Positions 15,556-23,539 of a stretch of 26,980 nt of DNA are shown here, one piece after another; positions within the stretch are counted from its first letter, which is position 1, and each line of letters opens with the position of its first letter. The stretch is from contig CAZPWS010000043.1 in assembly GCA_964590225.1 (NCBI GenBank), positions 1 through 26,980 of the forward strand, written 5' to 3'. The translations under genes and the position numbers were made by a program. Source of the DNA: JAEUSG01 sp964590225. GTDB lineage: Bacteria > Fibrobacterota > OXYB2-FULL-49-7 > JAEUSG01. The notes beneath the pieces are model-generated. The model had not been told where the DNA came from and did not search any database. It was given only the letters and a program-made list of their open reading frames with translations.

Positions 15556-17066
15556 TGTGATGGAGAAAACCAGAATTTAATTTCCGCTACCGCAGGAGCA
15601 GCCGAGGATATTCCCTTGTAAACCTCAAGAACTGTAAACTTTATTTTCCTTACCGCCCGTTGATTTGGGAGCGTTACAACCTGTCTTGCACCAGTATCAT
15701 TTAATTCGACAGTGAAATCGTTAGAATCGTTAATGGAAAGTTTTACGGTTTTGGGCCTGCTGTATAGATTGAATGAGTTTTCGCTGGAAAAAGAACCGGA
15801 GATTATGTCCATGCGGTTAATTTCGTTCGCCTTCCAGAAGGAAAGTGTGAAAGTGGAGGATGGAATAACCCCAATCCACGAAGTGGCAATATTTTCGTCA
15901 ATCGCAAACTCTGGATTACCAGCCCCATCAACTGCCGCATAGAGAAAAGACTTTATACCGCTTTTTTCTGCTTTCTCCAATTTGTATCGGCTGTAAAATA
16001 AGTTCAACAGGCCTGAGATCATTATTACAAGCACTAAGAGCACAAAAAAAAGTTTTCGCCGTTTTATTTTAGCCAACGCGGGATCGGTTGGTTGTCGTCT
16101 TGAAAAAGCTCTCCTTGGTTCTCTCCTTCTATCAAGTTCTCTTCTGTCTGCAATTCTTTTTTCGTCATCAAAAGTTGCTTCGTGTGTCGCGCTGCGGACC
16201 ACAGATATTCTATCCATCCCCCGAGTTGCGGATTCGAGCGGATCGTCGAAGACGCGATCAAGATCCTGCAAAAATTCGTCGGCTGACAGATATCTCACAG
16301 TTCTATCTTTTTTGAGAGCTTTAAGGACGATAAGTTCCAGCCTGCGAGGAATACCAGTTCTCTTTTCAGCGATTGGTGGTGGAGGCACATTTACATGTTT
16401 ATATGCAACAGAAAGTGGGTTGTCGCCAAGGAAAGGGGGTTCGCCCGTAAGCATTTCGTATAGAACAATACCGAGAGAGTAAAGGTCTGTTTGATGATTC
16501 AGCTCTCTGCCTTCTGCCTGTTCAGGGCTCATGTACTCGGGAGTGCCAACAACAACGCCTGTTCTTGTGACGCTTCCCTGTTCGTAAAGCTTAGCTATGC
16601 CGAAATCGGTGACAAAAACCCTCCCTAAGGGTCCGAGCAAAATGTTCTGTGGTTTTATGTCTCTATGCAGTATCTCTTTTTCATGAGCGTACTTTAATGC
16701 GCGGCATATTTGGCGGGCATATTCAACTGCTGTTTCCGGTGGCAGCCGTCTTTCCGAGGCGAGCTTTTGTGCGAGGCTTTGTCCTTCAACATAGCGCATA
16801 GCGATGTACTGAAGTCCTCCCTCAACCCCATAATCATATATACCAACAATATTCTGGTGTTCAAGGAGAGAAATGGCCTTTGCCTCTGTTACAAAGCGCT
16901 GCAGAAATTCGTCGTTTCGTGCGTATTCTTCCGGTAAAACTTTTATTGCAACAACACGATTCAGGGGTTCCTGAATACCTTTATAAACATCACCCATGCC
17001 CCCCTTTCCCAGGCGGCCAACTATTCTAAATCTGCCAATTCTTTCCAGTTCCGGTTTCTGGCTCAT
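15552..17066 (-). CDS. PknB-like transmembrane Ser/Thr protein kinase with extracytoplasmic discoidin-like domain
   Basis: This 504-residue receptor-type kinase has its catalytic domain at about 11-270: glycine loop GKGGMG (20-25), Lys42 (AIK), HRDIKPQN (134-141, catalytic Asp136), DFG (154-156) and GTPEYMSPEQ. An Arg-rich juxtamembrane stretch (300-338) precedes one TM helix (about 339-358). The outer part (about 365-504) looks like an F5/8 type C (discoidin, galactose-binding) domain, with FAIDENIATSWIG and strands to the C-terminus, rather than the PASTA repeats of PknB. It may therefore sense a glycan or envelope component. Its ATG overlaps the stop of the FHA-ABC gene (ATGA), and the two FHA domains there are likely docking sites. 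Confidence 0.92.
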   Translation of the reverse strand: MSQKPELERIGRFRIVGRLGKGGMGDVYKGIQEPLNRVVAIKVLPEEYARNDEFLQRFVTEAKAISLLEHQNIVGIYDYGVEGGLQYIAMRYVEGQSLAQKLASERRLPPETAVEYARQICRALKYAHEKEILHRDIKPQNILLGPLGRVFVTDFGIAKLYEQGSVTRTGVVVGTPEYMSPEQAEGRELNHQTDLYSLGIVLYEMLTGEPPFLGDNPLSVAYKHVNVPPPPIAEKRTGIPRRLELIVLKALKKDRTVRYLSADEFLQDLDRVFDDPLESATRGMDRISVVRSATHEATFDDEKRIADRRELDRRREPRRAFSRRQPTDPALAKIKRRKLFFVLLVLVIMISGLLNLFYSRYKLEKAEKSGIKSFLYAAVDGAGNPEFAIDENIATSWIGVIPSSTFTLSFWKANEINRMDIISGSFSSENSFNLYSRPKTVKLSINDSNDFTVELNDTGARQVVTLPNQRAVRKIKFTVLEVYKGISSAAPAVAEIKFWFSPSQ

Positions 17067-19237
17067 CTACGAATGTCCTTCCGCTTCTGAAAATAAAAGG
17101 TTGCTGCGATAAATATGGGAATAAAAGCGATTAGAGCAATGTAACCGTTGTCCCAAGCTGGATCCGATTTCCACATGGATATCTTTTTTAGTAGCCCATA
17201 TGACCATCTTAACACCATTATGCGTGATATTTCCTGCGAAGCGGGCATCATATTGTCAAGTTCAACTACTGTTCCTGAAAAAAGAATCTGTGGAATCAGA
17301 ATTATTGGAAGAACACCAACAGCTTTATCCGATGTACCTGCAACAGAAGAAATAAATAAACCAAGCGTAAGACCACAAATTGATGAGAGAAGGATTACAA
17401 CGAACATAAGCAAAAGATTTCCTTCTATCTTTACAAATGAAGAGACGGTTACAATAAGTACAATACACTGTATTAGGCAAAGCGTAAAAAGAACAGCTAT
17501 TTTCGAAAAAATATATGGGCCTGTTTTGAGGCAAACCACTCGTTCTCGGGCGAATATATGCTTTTCTTTGGTAATCTCTCTGACAGAGTTTATACAGCCG
17601 AACCAGACCGCAGATAACGAGAAACAAAAAAGAAGGGACCAAACATTCCGGTAATTCATAAAGACAAGTATTAAAAGTATTGCTACTATGGGAGCCTGTC
17701 CGAGAAGTATGGCGACATTTGTTAAATCGTGGGAGATTATCCCAAGATATCTCTTTACCAGAGTTTTAAACTGACGGAAAAAAGAGAAGGCTGGATTAAA
17801 GACGATCATCGAATCGTAAGATTCTTCCTTTGATTTTGTATTAAGACGGGAAATTACATAATCCTTGAAATATATCGATCCACGGAATCTTTGCACCCAA
17901 CCCCCTTCCGGCGGATAGGCAAGCCTGTTATACACATCGTTAATCTTTTCTACTTTGAAGTATGTCGTCAGATCTGACGGCGGACCATAGTAAACAAGAT
18001 CCCCCTCATATATTACCGCGACAAGATCGAATAAAGCAACCTCATTTAAATTATGTGTCGCTAAAATAACGGTCTGACCGGAATCAGCAATTCGCCTGAA
18101 AAGCTGCATCATTTTCTGGTCAAGACCAGGATCAAGGCCGCTTGTTGGCTCGTCAAGAAAAAGAATGGCAGGGTCTGTTATTAGCTCTACACCGAGATTA
18201 ACCCGTTTTCTTTGGCCGCCGGAAAGGCTTGAAACCGTCGCGTCTTTTCTTTCGTCGAGTTCAAGGATGTTTATAATCTTATCAACTCTCTTCTTTTTCT
18301 CTTCGAGGGTCATATCTTCGGGCAGACGAAGTTCAGCAGCATAAAAAAGAGTATTATATACAGTGAGTTCATGGTGGATAATATCCTGCTGAGGAACAAA
18401 GCCAACAAGATGCTTAAAAGAGTCATAATGAGAGGTAAAACTCATTCCATTAAGTCTAACTTCACCGGTATCCGGCAGTATATTGCCGTTTAATGCGTGC
18501 ATAAGTGTCGATTTTCCAGCTCCGGACGGACCAAGCAGCCCGACAAATTCGCGCGGCAGCATCGAAATTGAGACATCGCGCATGATTGTGTTGCCTTTAA
18601 CAGTCTTTGAAATATTTAAAGCATCTATCCGAACAAGATCCTTTTCGTTAAGCTGAAAAACTTTGCCATCAACAAACAGAAAACGGATGGGCCCAATCTG
18701 AATAATGTCCCTGTTCTTCAATGATTTTTTGTCAGTTTTTTTGCCATTGACAAATGAGCCATTTGTGCTTTCAAGATCCAGTAGAACATAATTGTCACCT
18801 TCTCGCTCAATTCGCGCATGGTTTCTGGAGACTTGTTGAGAGTCAAGAAACACCGTGCAATTCTTGCCTCTCCCTATAAGAAGGGATGAATGGCGTGAAA
18901 GATCATATTCGGCGACAAAATTGTTCTCCGGCTTCTTTACAGGAAAATGGAGAGCCATCCCGTCGTGATTTATTTGAACCACAAACTCAAAAATTCCTAT
19001 AAGTACCCTGTCCTTGTCTCTTAATACATGTCGCTTTATTCTGCGACCATTAACCAAAGTTCCATATTTGCTGTCCAAATCCTCAATTTCCATTGAATTG
19101 GCGCTAAGTATATTTATTTCTGCGTGGAATCGTGATACTTGAGGGCTATTCAAATAGATATCGCTGTCTTCACTTCTTCCAATAGTATAAGTAAGATGGT
19201 CCGGACTGATTTTAATGTACTTGGCTTTTTGCTGCAT
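17063..19237 (-). CDS. FHA-FHA-ABC transporter (ABCG-like half transporter with regulatory FHA domains)
   Basis: The 724 residues hold two FHA domains (about 15-88 and 115-190), each with GR...S..H...NG residues: IGRSEDSD/SRFHAE/LVNG and IGRGKNCT/SRNHAR/STNGSFVNG. An ATP-binding cassette follows (about 203-425; Walker A GPSGAGKS 236-243, signature LSGGQ 338-342, Walker B LFLDEP, H-loop His395), then an ABC2-type membrane domain with about six TM helices (510-715). FHA domains bind phosphothreonine, so a kinase probably controls this exporter. The same order is known for mycobacterial Rv1747, regulated by neighbouring PknF. Its start overlaps the gmk stop by one base (TAATG). The substrate is unknown; ABCG/ABC2 relatives export lipids or glycolipids. 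Confidence 0.92.
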   Translation of the reverse strand: MQQKAKYIKISPDHLTYTIGRSEDSDIYLNSPQVSRFHAEINILSANSMEIEDLDSKYGTLVNGRRIKRHVLRDKDRVLIGIFEFVVQINHDGMALHFPVKKPENNFVAEYDLSRHSSLLIGRGKNCTVFLDSQQVSRNHARIEREGDNYVLLDLESTNGSFVNGKKTDKKSLKNRDIIQIGPIRFLFVDGKVFQLNEKDLVRIDALNISKTVKGNTIMRDVSISMLPREFVGLLGPSGAGKSTLMHALNGNILPDTGEVRLNGMSFTSHYDSFKHLVGFVPQQDIIHHELTVYNTLFYAAELRLPEDMTLEEKKKRVDKIINILELDERKDATVSSLSGGQRKRVNLGVELITDPAILFLDEPTSGLDPGLDQKMMQLFRRIADSGQTVILATHNLNEVALFDLVAVIYEGDLVYYGPPSDLTTYFKVEKINDVYNRLAYPPEGGWVQRFRGSIYFKDYVISRLNTKSKEESYDSMIVFNPAFSFFRQFKTLVKRYLGIISHDLTNVAILLGQAPIVAILLILVFMNYRNVWSLLFCFSLSAVWFGCINSVREITKEKHIFARERVVCLKTGPYIFSKIAVLFTLCLIQCIVLIVTVSSFVKIEGNLLLMFVVILLSSICGLTLGLFISSVAGTSDKAVGVLPIILIPQILFSGTVVELDNMMPASQEISRIMVLRWSYGLLKKISMWKSDPAWDNGYIALIAFIPIFIAATFYFQKRKDIRR

Positions 19238-19812
19238 TAAGCAGCCTCCTGCTCTCGCCTAATAATATCAATAAATTCTTTTTCGGCTTTTGCCAGATTA
19301 TCGTTAACAATTGTGTATTTATAATTTCCGTCAGAAGAGGCGAAAGAAATTTCTTCCATAGCTTTGTTAAGTCGTGTTTCCATATCGCGGATATTTTCTG
19401 TATTTCTGCTGATTAACCTTTGCTTAAGAGTATCAATGGCCGGTACAGTAATAAATATGCCGATGTTAGCCGGAAAAGAAAGATCCAGCATTCGCTTGCC
19501 GTAAACATCTATATCAAGAATTACACTTTCCCCGCTATTAAGCCACTCATTTATGGCTAATTTAGGAGTACCATAATAATTGCCGAAAACCTCCTGCCAT
19601 TCTGCGAGTTCATTCCGTATTATCATTTCGTTGAACTCTTCTTTGGTTTTAAAAAAGTATTCGCGTCCGTTAATTTCGTGAGGACGCGGTTTTCTTGTTG
19701 TTACGGAAATTGAAAATCTAAGGTTCTCAAATACCATCATAGCTGATTTTATTAGCGTTGATTTTCCTGCTCCAGAAGGGGCAGAAATAACAAATATTTT
19801 GGGGTATAGCAC
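19237..19812 (-). CDS. gmk: Guanylate kinase
   Basis: This cytoplasmic enzyme phosphorylates GMP to GDP using ATP. At 191 residues it has normal length. Visible are the P-loop SAPSGAGKST (10-19), the GMP-binding segment VTTRKPRPHEINGREYFF, and LAEWQEVFGNYYGTP, all highly conserved in the family. The start is GTG at 19812, one base after the stop of the 58-residue gene upstream, which fits tight operon packing. Confidence 0.97.
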   Translation of the reverse strand: MLYPKIFVISAPSGAGKSTLIKSAMMVFENLRFSISVTTRKPRPHEINGREYFFKTKEEFNEMIIRNELAEWQEVFGNYYGTPKLAINEWLNSGESVILDIDVYGKRMLDLSFPANIGIFITVPAIDTLKQRLISRNTENIRDMETRLNKAMEEISFASSDGNYKYTIVNDNLAKAEKEFIDIIRREQEAA

Positions 19813-19813
19813 A

Positions 19814-19990
19814 CTAAGATTCCTTCATAAGAGTTTGCAAAGCAGCAGCTATCTGGCCAATTTGTTTGTCAGAAAATGTTGTTTTGGAGGGAACCGAAGC
19901 TATTTCTGGATTGCGCTTAACAGGGGTAAGCCCTTTTTCCAGTTTTTTATCCTTTAGTATTTCCTCTTTCAAGCGGTCGAGCCTGCCCAT
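19814..19990 (-). CDS. 58-residue charged protein, unknown
   Basis: ATG 19990 directly follows the stop codon of the TM-coiled-coil gene (TAA at 19991-19993), and its TAG ends two bases before the gmk start. The product begins MGRLDRLKEEILKDKKLEKG, is lysine-rich, and ends with a short amphipathic helix (IGQIAAALQTLMKES). Its exact fit in the space between two operon genes supports it being real. I do not recognise a family. FlgM-type anti-sigma factors have a similar size and a C-terminal helix, but this is only a thought. Confidence 0.6.
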   Translation of the reverse strand: MGRLDRLKEEILKDKKLEKGLTPVKRNPEIASVPSKTTFSDKQIGQIAAALQTLMKES

Positions 19991-20266
19991 TTATTCCTTC
20001 CCCGCCTCTTTTTTTACTTTGTATGGAATTTTAAGCAAGGGGTCGGACTCCGCTTCAATTCTGCGCCTTCTTTCTTCGTCTTCAAGTTGCTCTTTGAGGA
20101 TTTTAATTTTGACTAACTCCCTCTCCTTAAGCAATTCGAGCTCCCTTTTAAGCAAATATTCCATTCGTAAAAAAAGAATACCTACGCCATTAAGAGTGCG
20201 CGTAATTATAAGAAAGAAAATAAAAACTACGGCGAAACCAGCCATTGCAATAATGTTAAAAACCAT
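19991..20266 (-). CDS. Small TM plus coiled-coil protein, unknown
   Basis: From ATG 20266 the product is 91 residues: one TM helix (about 5-23, IIAMAGFAVVFIFFLIITR), then a long charged helix (YLLKRELELLKERELVKIK and on to EERRRR) predicted to form a coiled coil. AAGGGC ten bases upstream is a plausible SD. An in-frame start at 20323 would lie far inside the DJ-1 gene. The chosen start overlaps that gene by 11 bases. The design recalls small membrane scaffold proteins, but no family is recognised. Confidence 0.7.
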   Translation of the reverse strand: MVFNIIAMAGFAVVFIFFLIITRTLNGVGILFLRMEYLLKRELELLKERELVKIKILKEQLEDEERRRRIEAESDPLLKIPYKVKKEAGKE

Positions 20267-20813
20267 AACAAATTGCCCTTGATATTTGAGATTTTTTCTC
20301 TTTACCAGATAAATACTCAACAATTGTTAAAGCGAAATCGATAGTTGTGCCGACGCCGCGGCTTGTTATCATATTTCCGTCAATTACAACTTTCTCTTCC
20401 CTGTAACTGACTCCCTGAAATTCATTTGCTACTGCCGGGTGGGAGGTTATTGAACGGCTGCCTGTAATACCTGCTGCGTAAAGAACTGTTGGAGCCGCAC
20501 ATATGGCTGCAACAAGCAGATTTTGCCGGTCCATATCGATTAAAAGCTCCCTCACCCGTATATTACGCATCAGGTTTTTTGTTCCCTCAATTCCGCCTGG
20601 TAATATAATTCCGTCAATCGCATTGTTATTAACATCGTTTAGAAGTTTATCGCATATAAGGGTAATATTTCTTGCGCTTTTGACTTCAAGCGTATCGCAT
20701 CCGGCAAGAATGACCGAAATATCGGCGCGCCTTAGTAAATCAGCGACAATAACCGCTTCTGATTCTTCAAATCCATCTGATAAAGGGATTAGAACTGTTT
20801 TTTTTTTCTTCAT
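20256..20813 (-). CDS. DJ-1/PfpI family protein
   Basis: This 185-residue protein shows the DJ-1/ThiJ/YajL pattern: VLIPLSDGFEESEA with the conserved acidic residue near 19, DGIILPGG, and the nucleophile elbow AAICAAPT with Cys105. The tail VGTTIDFALTIVEYL is also typical. Members act in protein or metabolite repair and oxidative-stress defence, with glyoxalase or deglycase activity debated. The start codon is followed by a run of ten A in the mRNA, read as KKKKT, a slippage-prone sequence. It is three bases from tsaE. Confidence 0.92.
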   Translation of the reverse strand: MKKKKTVLIPLSDGFEESEAVIVADLLRRADISVILAGCDTLEVKSARNITLICDKLLNDVNNNAIDGIILPGGIEGTKNLMRNIRVRELLIDMDRQNLLVAAICAAPTVLYAAGITGSRSITSHPAVANEFQGVSYREEKVVIDGNMITSRGVGTTIDFALTIVEYLSGKEKKSQISRAICYGF

Positions 20814-20816
20814 AAC

Positions 20817-21272
20817 TTAATAATTATCCGCAATAATTTTTCTCTGGTTTTCGCCTGTAGTGATAAAGGTAATTCTAACCGTCCACGGAGGCAATAGCGA
20901 TTCTATGTTTTCTGCCCATTCAATAACAGTTGTACCGCCGTCGATATAGTCTTTAAATCCTATGGTAAGGATTTCTTCGGGACTTTTGATTCTGTACGCA
21001 TCCATGTGGTAGAAAGATTTACCCACTGCATTTTGATAACAGTTTACTATTGAGAAGGTTGGACTATTAACAGTAGTGCCAATTCCAAAAGCTTTTGCCA
21101 GTCCTTTAACAAAGCGGGTTTTCCCTGCACCGAGATCGCCGTAAAGAGCAATAGTTCTTATGGAGTTTTTTAGAACAAGCAGTCCGAATTCTTGTCCTAT
21201 TTTTTCGGTCTCCTCGGGATTATAAGACAGATATATTGTCTTTTGCGCTTCATTGTTTTGGGACAATTGCAT
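20817..21272 (-). CDS. tsaE: tRNA threonylcarbamoyladenosine biosynthesis ATPase TsaE
   Basis: This 151-residue P-loop protein partners TsaB and TsaD to form t6A37 on ANN-decoding tRNAs. Diagnostic motifs are present: Walker A GDLGAGKT (45-52), SPTFSIVN, HMDAYRIK and VIEWAENI. Length matches the family. It is the first gene of the minus-strand run. Upstream, 61 bases separate it from the esterase-like gene, which points the same way, and no clear terminator was seen there. Confidence 0.95.
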   Translation of the reverse strand: MQLSQNNEAQKTIYLSYNPEETEKIGQEFGLLVLKNSIRTIALYGDLGAGKTRFVKGLAKAFGIGTTVNSPTFSIVNCYQNAVGKSFYHMDAYRIKSPEEILTIGFKDYIDGGTTVIEWAENIESLLPPWTVRITFITTGENQRKIIADNY

Positions 21273-21333
21273 AATAAAGGAAAATACATAAATCTTTTCC
21301 GACTTACAGAGTCTAACTTTTAGCTACCACTTA

Positions 21334-23391
21334 TTATTTTACCAACATCACTCTTCTTGTAAGTGTTTTGCCGTTAATAACAGCTTTTAAAACAAAAATG
21401 CCGCTGCTGAACGCTGTAGCGTCCCACACTGCTGATATTTTTTGTTCAGCCGTAGCAACCGTTTTTCCCGATAAATTTTCAATAAGCTTACCACCTAAAT
21501 CATAAACCATTAGCTTGTGGGTAGTAATTTTTTCTCTACTGATGATATTAATCTGTAAAGTTGGATTAAATGGATTTGGTGTGGTCGAAAGACTTATGGT
21601 TTTACTTGCAGATATTTCCGCAGCCATTTTTTCGGTTGGTACCCATCCATTCTGAGTAATAATAAGCCTATTTCCACTTTCGGTTACACGAAAGCGGCTA
21701 ACTGTCAATAGATTGTACTCGTCGGCCATTATTTCTCCTGAATCTATAACAGTATTGGTATATGCCTCAATGTTTTTCCACTTATATGAGTAACCACGGA
21801 TAACAGGAAAGCGCTGAATCCGTCTTGGTGTAATATCGACAAATGTATTTGGCCTTTTGGCAATAAAGGAGATGGCAAGCATCTCCGCCGAGTCTATTAG
21901 TGAGTCTCCATTGTTAGACGGGTCTGCGTCATGGAGCGACGATGTCCAGTCAAGTTGAAGATTAACCATTCCCGCCGAGTCAACAGCAGCGTTAAAAGTA
22001 TCGGCATTCATTACATCTTCCATTATGCAATTATATGGAGTAACATTATCGAGAAGATCTTTGCCGTAATTGTCATCTGTTGAGGCATTGGTAAATACAG
22101 GATACAATTCATTTTTCTTGAATCTATACATCTCCACTTCGGTTATATTGGCACCGCTATGTCCGCCGGGATGCCATTTATCCCATATGCCATGCTTATT
22201 TTTTGCGAATGTTTTTATTACAATAGAGTGAGTCCACATTGTATTGTGTCCATCTATTAGTCCATGCCCGTTTATCATTGGAGGATAATTAACTTCCGGG
22301 TGAGTTTCGGAAAGATAGGCCAAATTTGTTTCATAATAAATTTTTACACCATTCCTTGCCGTAACACTATCCGCCCATAAACCGTAAATTTCTCTCCATC
22401 GCGGATATGTCGGAAAGTTGTGGCCTATTTGGGGGAAACAGGCAGCAAAGACATCTGGATTATGAAATGCAGTCATTTTTGTACCAAACCCCCCCATGCT
22501 CTGACCGCTTACATATATTCTGTTTGTGTCAACTCTGAAACGGTTATCGTTCAAAACGGAGTGCAGAGCATTCATTATCTGCATATGTGTATAATCAATA
22601 ATAGTGTCGCCAGCTTTTGGTACAAAGGTTACATTGTTATTGTTTGAAGGTTTTTTGAAGTTTTTTGCTACGCCATACCAATAGGTGTTTCGAGGAAACC
22701 AATAACCGTTTTGGTGATCATGTAGAGCGATTGTAATCACTTTAGAAACAACGGTTGCTTTCGGGACTCCATATGCATCAGTACAGCAGCCGTGCAAATA
22801 AATATTTAACGGGAGCGTGTCGGTTATTTTTGTGCCGCTCCTTAAGCCCACATCAAAGTAGTTTCCATAGTAGTCAAGGTCATGATTCCAGTCAAAATAG
22901 TCCTGCCAAAAAAAGTAGTGGTAATGCGGATTGCCCCAAATCACTTCTACATCTCTTAACACAGCAAGAGGCCACTTACGGTACTCCTCTGTCACGGGGG
23001 TTGACAATGAGTTTTCTCCTTCAATAAGCTGTCGGTTTTCTGCCTCGGCAATCAGCGAGGTAACAGCATAGTAAAAATCCCCGTTTACTTTTGGCGTATA
23101 TACAAAAAGTCCCTTTGTAGAATCGAGTGGCATGCCGGAATCGACAATTACATGATACCGTTTAAATCGCTTGTCGTAAGCGGAGCCATGAGAAATTTCT
23201 ACAAGTGGCTCACTACCATCGACAGATGCAATCTTGCTGGTGGAACGATAGAGTCGATATACTGCCGTGGTGTCGGCTATCTGATTGAAGGTGATATAAG
23301 TTTTACCCCCCCTGCATTCCGCCTTGAGTCCAGATACTACTGTTTGGCTATGCAAACTGAGGCAGACCAAGAGAAGTGTAATAAAAATCAT
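21334..23391 (-). CDS. Secreted alpha/beta-hydrolase (esterase-like) with C-terminal sorting domain
   Basis: This 685-residue exported protein has a signal peptide (MIFITLLLVCLSLHS), a beta-sandwich/fibronectin-like N-terminal part (about 18-135), and an alpha/beta-hydrolase region (about 140-420). The hydrolase has nucleophile elbow SGQSMGG (Ser298), oxyanion candidate YLHGCC (199-203) and candidate His407 or His411 in HPGGHSG. The fold recalls feruloyl/polyester depolymerase-type esterases acting on plant polymers or polyesters. A spacer leads to a C-terminal domain (about 600-685) beginning TPNPFNP, a T9SS-type/FlgD-like sorting tail. SD AAGGGGG precedes the ATG, and a sigma-54-type promoter lies upstream. 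The substrate is inferred. Confidence 0.8.
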   Translation of the reverse strand: MIFITLLLVCLSLHSQTVVSGLKAECRGGKTYITFNQIADTTAVYRLYRSTSKIASVDGSEPLVEISHGSAYDKRFKRYHVIVDSGMPLDSTKGLFVYTPKVNGDFYYAVTSLIAEAENRQLIEGENSLSTPVTEEYRKWPLAVLRDVEVIWGNPHYHYFFWQDYFDWNHDLDYYGNYFDVGLRSGTKITDTLPLNIYLHGCCTDAYGVPKATVVSKVITIALHDHQNGYWFPRNTYWYGVAKNFKKPSNNNNVTFVPKAGDTIIDYTHMQIMNALHSVLNDNRFRVDTNRIYVSGQSMGGFGTKMTAFHNPDVFAACFPQIGHNFPTYPRWREIYGLWADSVTARNGVKIYYETNLAYLSETHPEVNYPPMINGHGLIDGHNTMWTHSIVIKTFAKNKHGIWDKWHPGGHSGANITEVEMYRFKKNELYPVFTNASTDDNYGKDLLDNVTPYNCIMEDVMNADTFNAAVDSAGMVNLQLDWTSSLHDADPSNNGDSLIDSAEMLAISFIAKRPNTFVDITPRRIQRFPVIRGYSYKWKNIEAYTNTVIDSGEIMADEYNLLTVSRFRVTESGNRLIITQNGWVPTEKMAAEISASKTISLSTTPNPFNPTLQINIISREKITTHKLMVYDLGGKLIENLSGKTVATAEQKISAVWDATAFSSGIFVLKAVINGKTLTRRVMLVK

Positions 23392-23424
23392 TTTTACCCC
23401 CTTATTTATTTCTTTAGATATAAA

Positions 23425-23440
23425 TGCAAAAATCAGGCCA
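23425..23440 (-). promoter_or_regulatory. Sigma-54 (-24/-12) promoter of the secreted hydrolase gene
   Basis: On the minus strand this 16-base element reads TGGCCTGATTTTTGCA. Relative to the sigma-54 consensus (TGGCAC-N5-TTGCA) the GG and GC pairs are intact and the spacing is exact. Transcription would begin near 23414, an A, giving a 23-base leader that includes the SD (AAGGGGG). A sigma-54 activator gene lies just upstream on the other strand, which raises the odds that this is real. Confidence 0.7.
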
Positions 23441-23470
23441 CTATTAATTGCCTTTTTTTGATAAATTTAG

Positions 23471-23535
23471 TGATATTATTATCAATGAGACATGTATCAG
23501 ATAAATATTATGTATCATAATTTTTTATGAGACAT
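23471..23535. promoter_or_regulatory. Inverted-repeat array, candidate enhancer sites of the sigma-54 activator
   Basis: Two adjacent 14-base imperfect palindromes of form TGA-N8-TCA lie at 23471-23484 and 23486-23499, each with one mismatched pair. A 15-base palindrome ATTATG-TAT-CATAAT is at 23507-23521. ATGAGACAT repeats at 23485-23493 and 23527-23535, 42 bases apart (four helical turns). ATGTATCA repeats at 23492 and 23510. Relative to the predicted start they lie about 57-121 bases upstream, the usual enhancer distance. Confidence 0.55.
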
Positions 23536-23539
23536 ATCT

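Noticed and set aside
17148..17654. Plus-strand frame of 168 codons
   Set aside because: It lies antisense to the ABC transporter membrane domain and has no SD or domain pattern.
19866..20282. Serine-rich plus-strand frame of 138 codons
   Set aside because: It is antisense to the coiled-coil and 58-residue genes; Ser/Leu richness is the mirror of Lys/Glu codons.
20798..20807. Ten-A run at the start of the DJ-1 gene as a phase-variation tract
   Set aside because: It encodes the ordinary KKKK start of a soluble protein; slippage is possible but nothing suggests a regulated switch.
21273..21333. Possible terminator between the hydrolase gene and tsaE
   Set aside because: Only a GACT-N5-AGTC repeat was found, which is too short, with no following T-run on the minus strand.
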